From an uncultured bacterium (GTDB lineage Bacteria > Cyanobacteriota > Vampirovibrionia > Gastranaerophilales > Gastranaerophilaceae), in NCBI GenBank assembly GCA_947365485.1, contig CANAXK010000019.1, positions 1-14,391 of the forward strand: a stretch of DNA of 14,391 bases, read 5' to 3'. Below the pieces are notes generated by a model that saw only the letters and a program-made list of their open reading frames with translations, did no database searches and was not told the origin of the DNA. The number at the start of each line of letters is the position of its first letter. The first letter of the stretch is position 1. Shown here in pieces: positions 14,189-14,391 of the stretch. The position numbers and the translations under genes were made by a program.

Positions 14189-14391
14189 CTACTCCACGTA
14201 CATCAGGACCTGACCGTATTCGACCGGGTCACCATTCTTAACACAAATTTGAACAACCTTTCCGCTCTGTTCAGACTTGATTTCGTTCATCAACTTCATA
14301 GCTTCGATAATACATACAACATCACCAGAAGCGATAGTAGAACCAACTTCAACAAACGGAGCAGCCTCCGGAGAAGACGCTGCGTAGAACG
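14189..14391 (-). CDS. accB: Biotin carboxyl carrier protein of acetyl-CoA carboxylase, C-terminal part
   Basis: About 67 C-terminal residues are visible; the frame runs off the window edge. The biotinyl domain is unmistakable: FYAASSPEAAPFVEVG, CIIEAMKLMNEI with the biotin-accepting lysine (codon 14296-14294), then GKVVQICVKNGDPVEYGQ and the end VLMYVE before TAG. It carries carboxybiotin between AccC and the carboxyltransferase. It is upstream of accC on the same strand, the usual accB-accC order. Confidence 0.96.
   Translation of the reverse strand, partial: FYAASSPEAAPFVEVGSTIASGDVVCIIEAMKLMNEIKSEQSGKVVQICVKNGDPVEYGQVLMYVE

Noticed and set aside
1..14391. CRISPR array, transposase or prophage genes
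   Set aside because: No regularly spaced repeats, no transposase or integrase motifs and no phage structural genes are seen on either strand.

Overview
The window most resembles a chromosome segment from a gut bacterium of the Gastranaerophilales (Melainabacteria/Vampirovibrionia, the non-photosynthetic sister group of cyanobacteria). This rests on gene content, moderate-to-low GC, a tRNA without encoded CCA, and several unrelated proteins that open with the same short N-terminal signature (M-[KR]-[IV]-[TN]-x-I), one of which also carries a D-T-V-S-F-T-G segment. The assignment is recognition from memory, not a search, and is moderately confident.

Layout. 1-1990 (+): the end of secD and all of secF, closed by a strong intrinsic terminator. 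2045-3442 (+): a 465-residue protein of unknown function with an HNH-nuclease-like C-terminal motif. 3445-5656 (-): dnaN, a leuD-type isomerase small subunit and a double zinc-ribbon protein in one likely operon, read from an extended -10 promoter. 5839-6685 (+): a frameshifted membrane-protein gene, overlapped tail to tail by an 87-residue gene (-). 7091-7331 (+): a 51-residue microprotein gene with its own terminator. 7345-8868 (+): dCMP deaminase and ribD, two zinc-dependent deaminases two bases apart. 8847-9324 (-): a small secreted protein with a near-consensus promoter. 9302-10242 (-): a Fic AMP-transferase-type protein translationally coupled to a small membrane protein. 10273-12608: an AT-rich, gene-poor stretch with two broken genes, one tiny membrane-anchored protein and several inverted repeats. 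12609-14391 (-): tRNA-Gly(CCC), accC and the end of accB.

How it fits together. The core genes (SecDF export, replication clamp, acetyl-CoA carboxylase, riboflavin and dUMP supply, tRNA) look intact and ordinary. The accessory part, about 5.8-7.3 kb and 8.8-12.6 kb, holds small lineage-specific proteins and three disrupted reading frames. The two broken genes near the tRNA are easy to miss: one has two compensating frameshifts, and the other has lost the N-terminal catalytic part of a HAD phosphatase while keeping its signature start peptide just upstream.

The most interesting signal is the recurring N-terminal signature on unrelated proteins, which could be a lineage-specific tag or sorting element. 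The HNH-like protein, the Fic/membrane-protein pair and the 51-residue microprotein come next.
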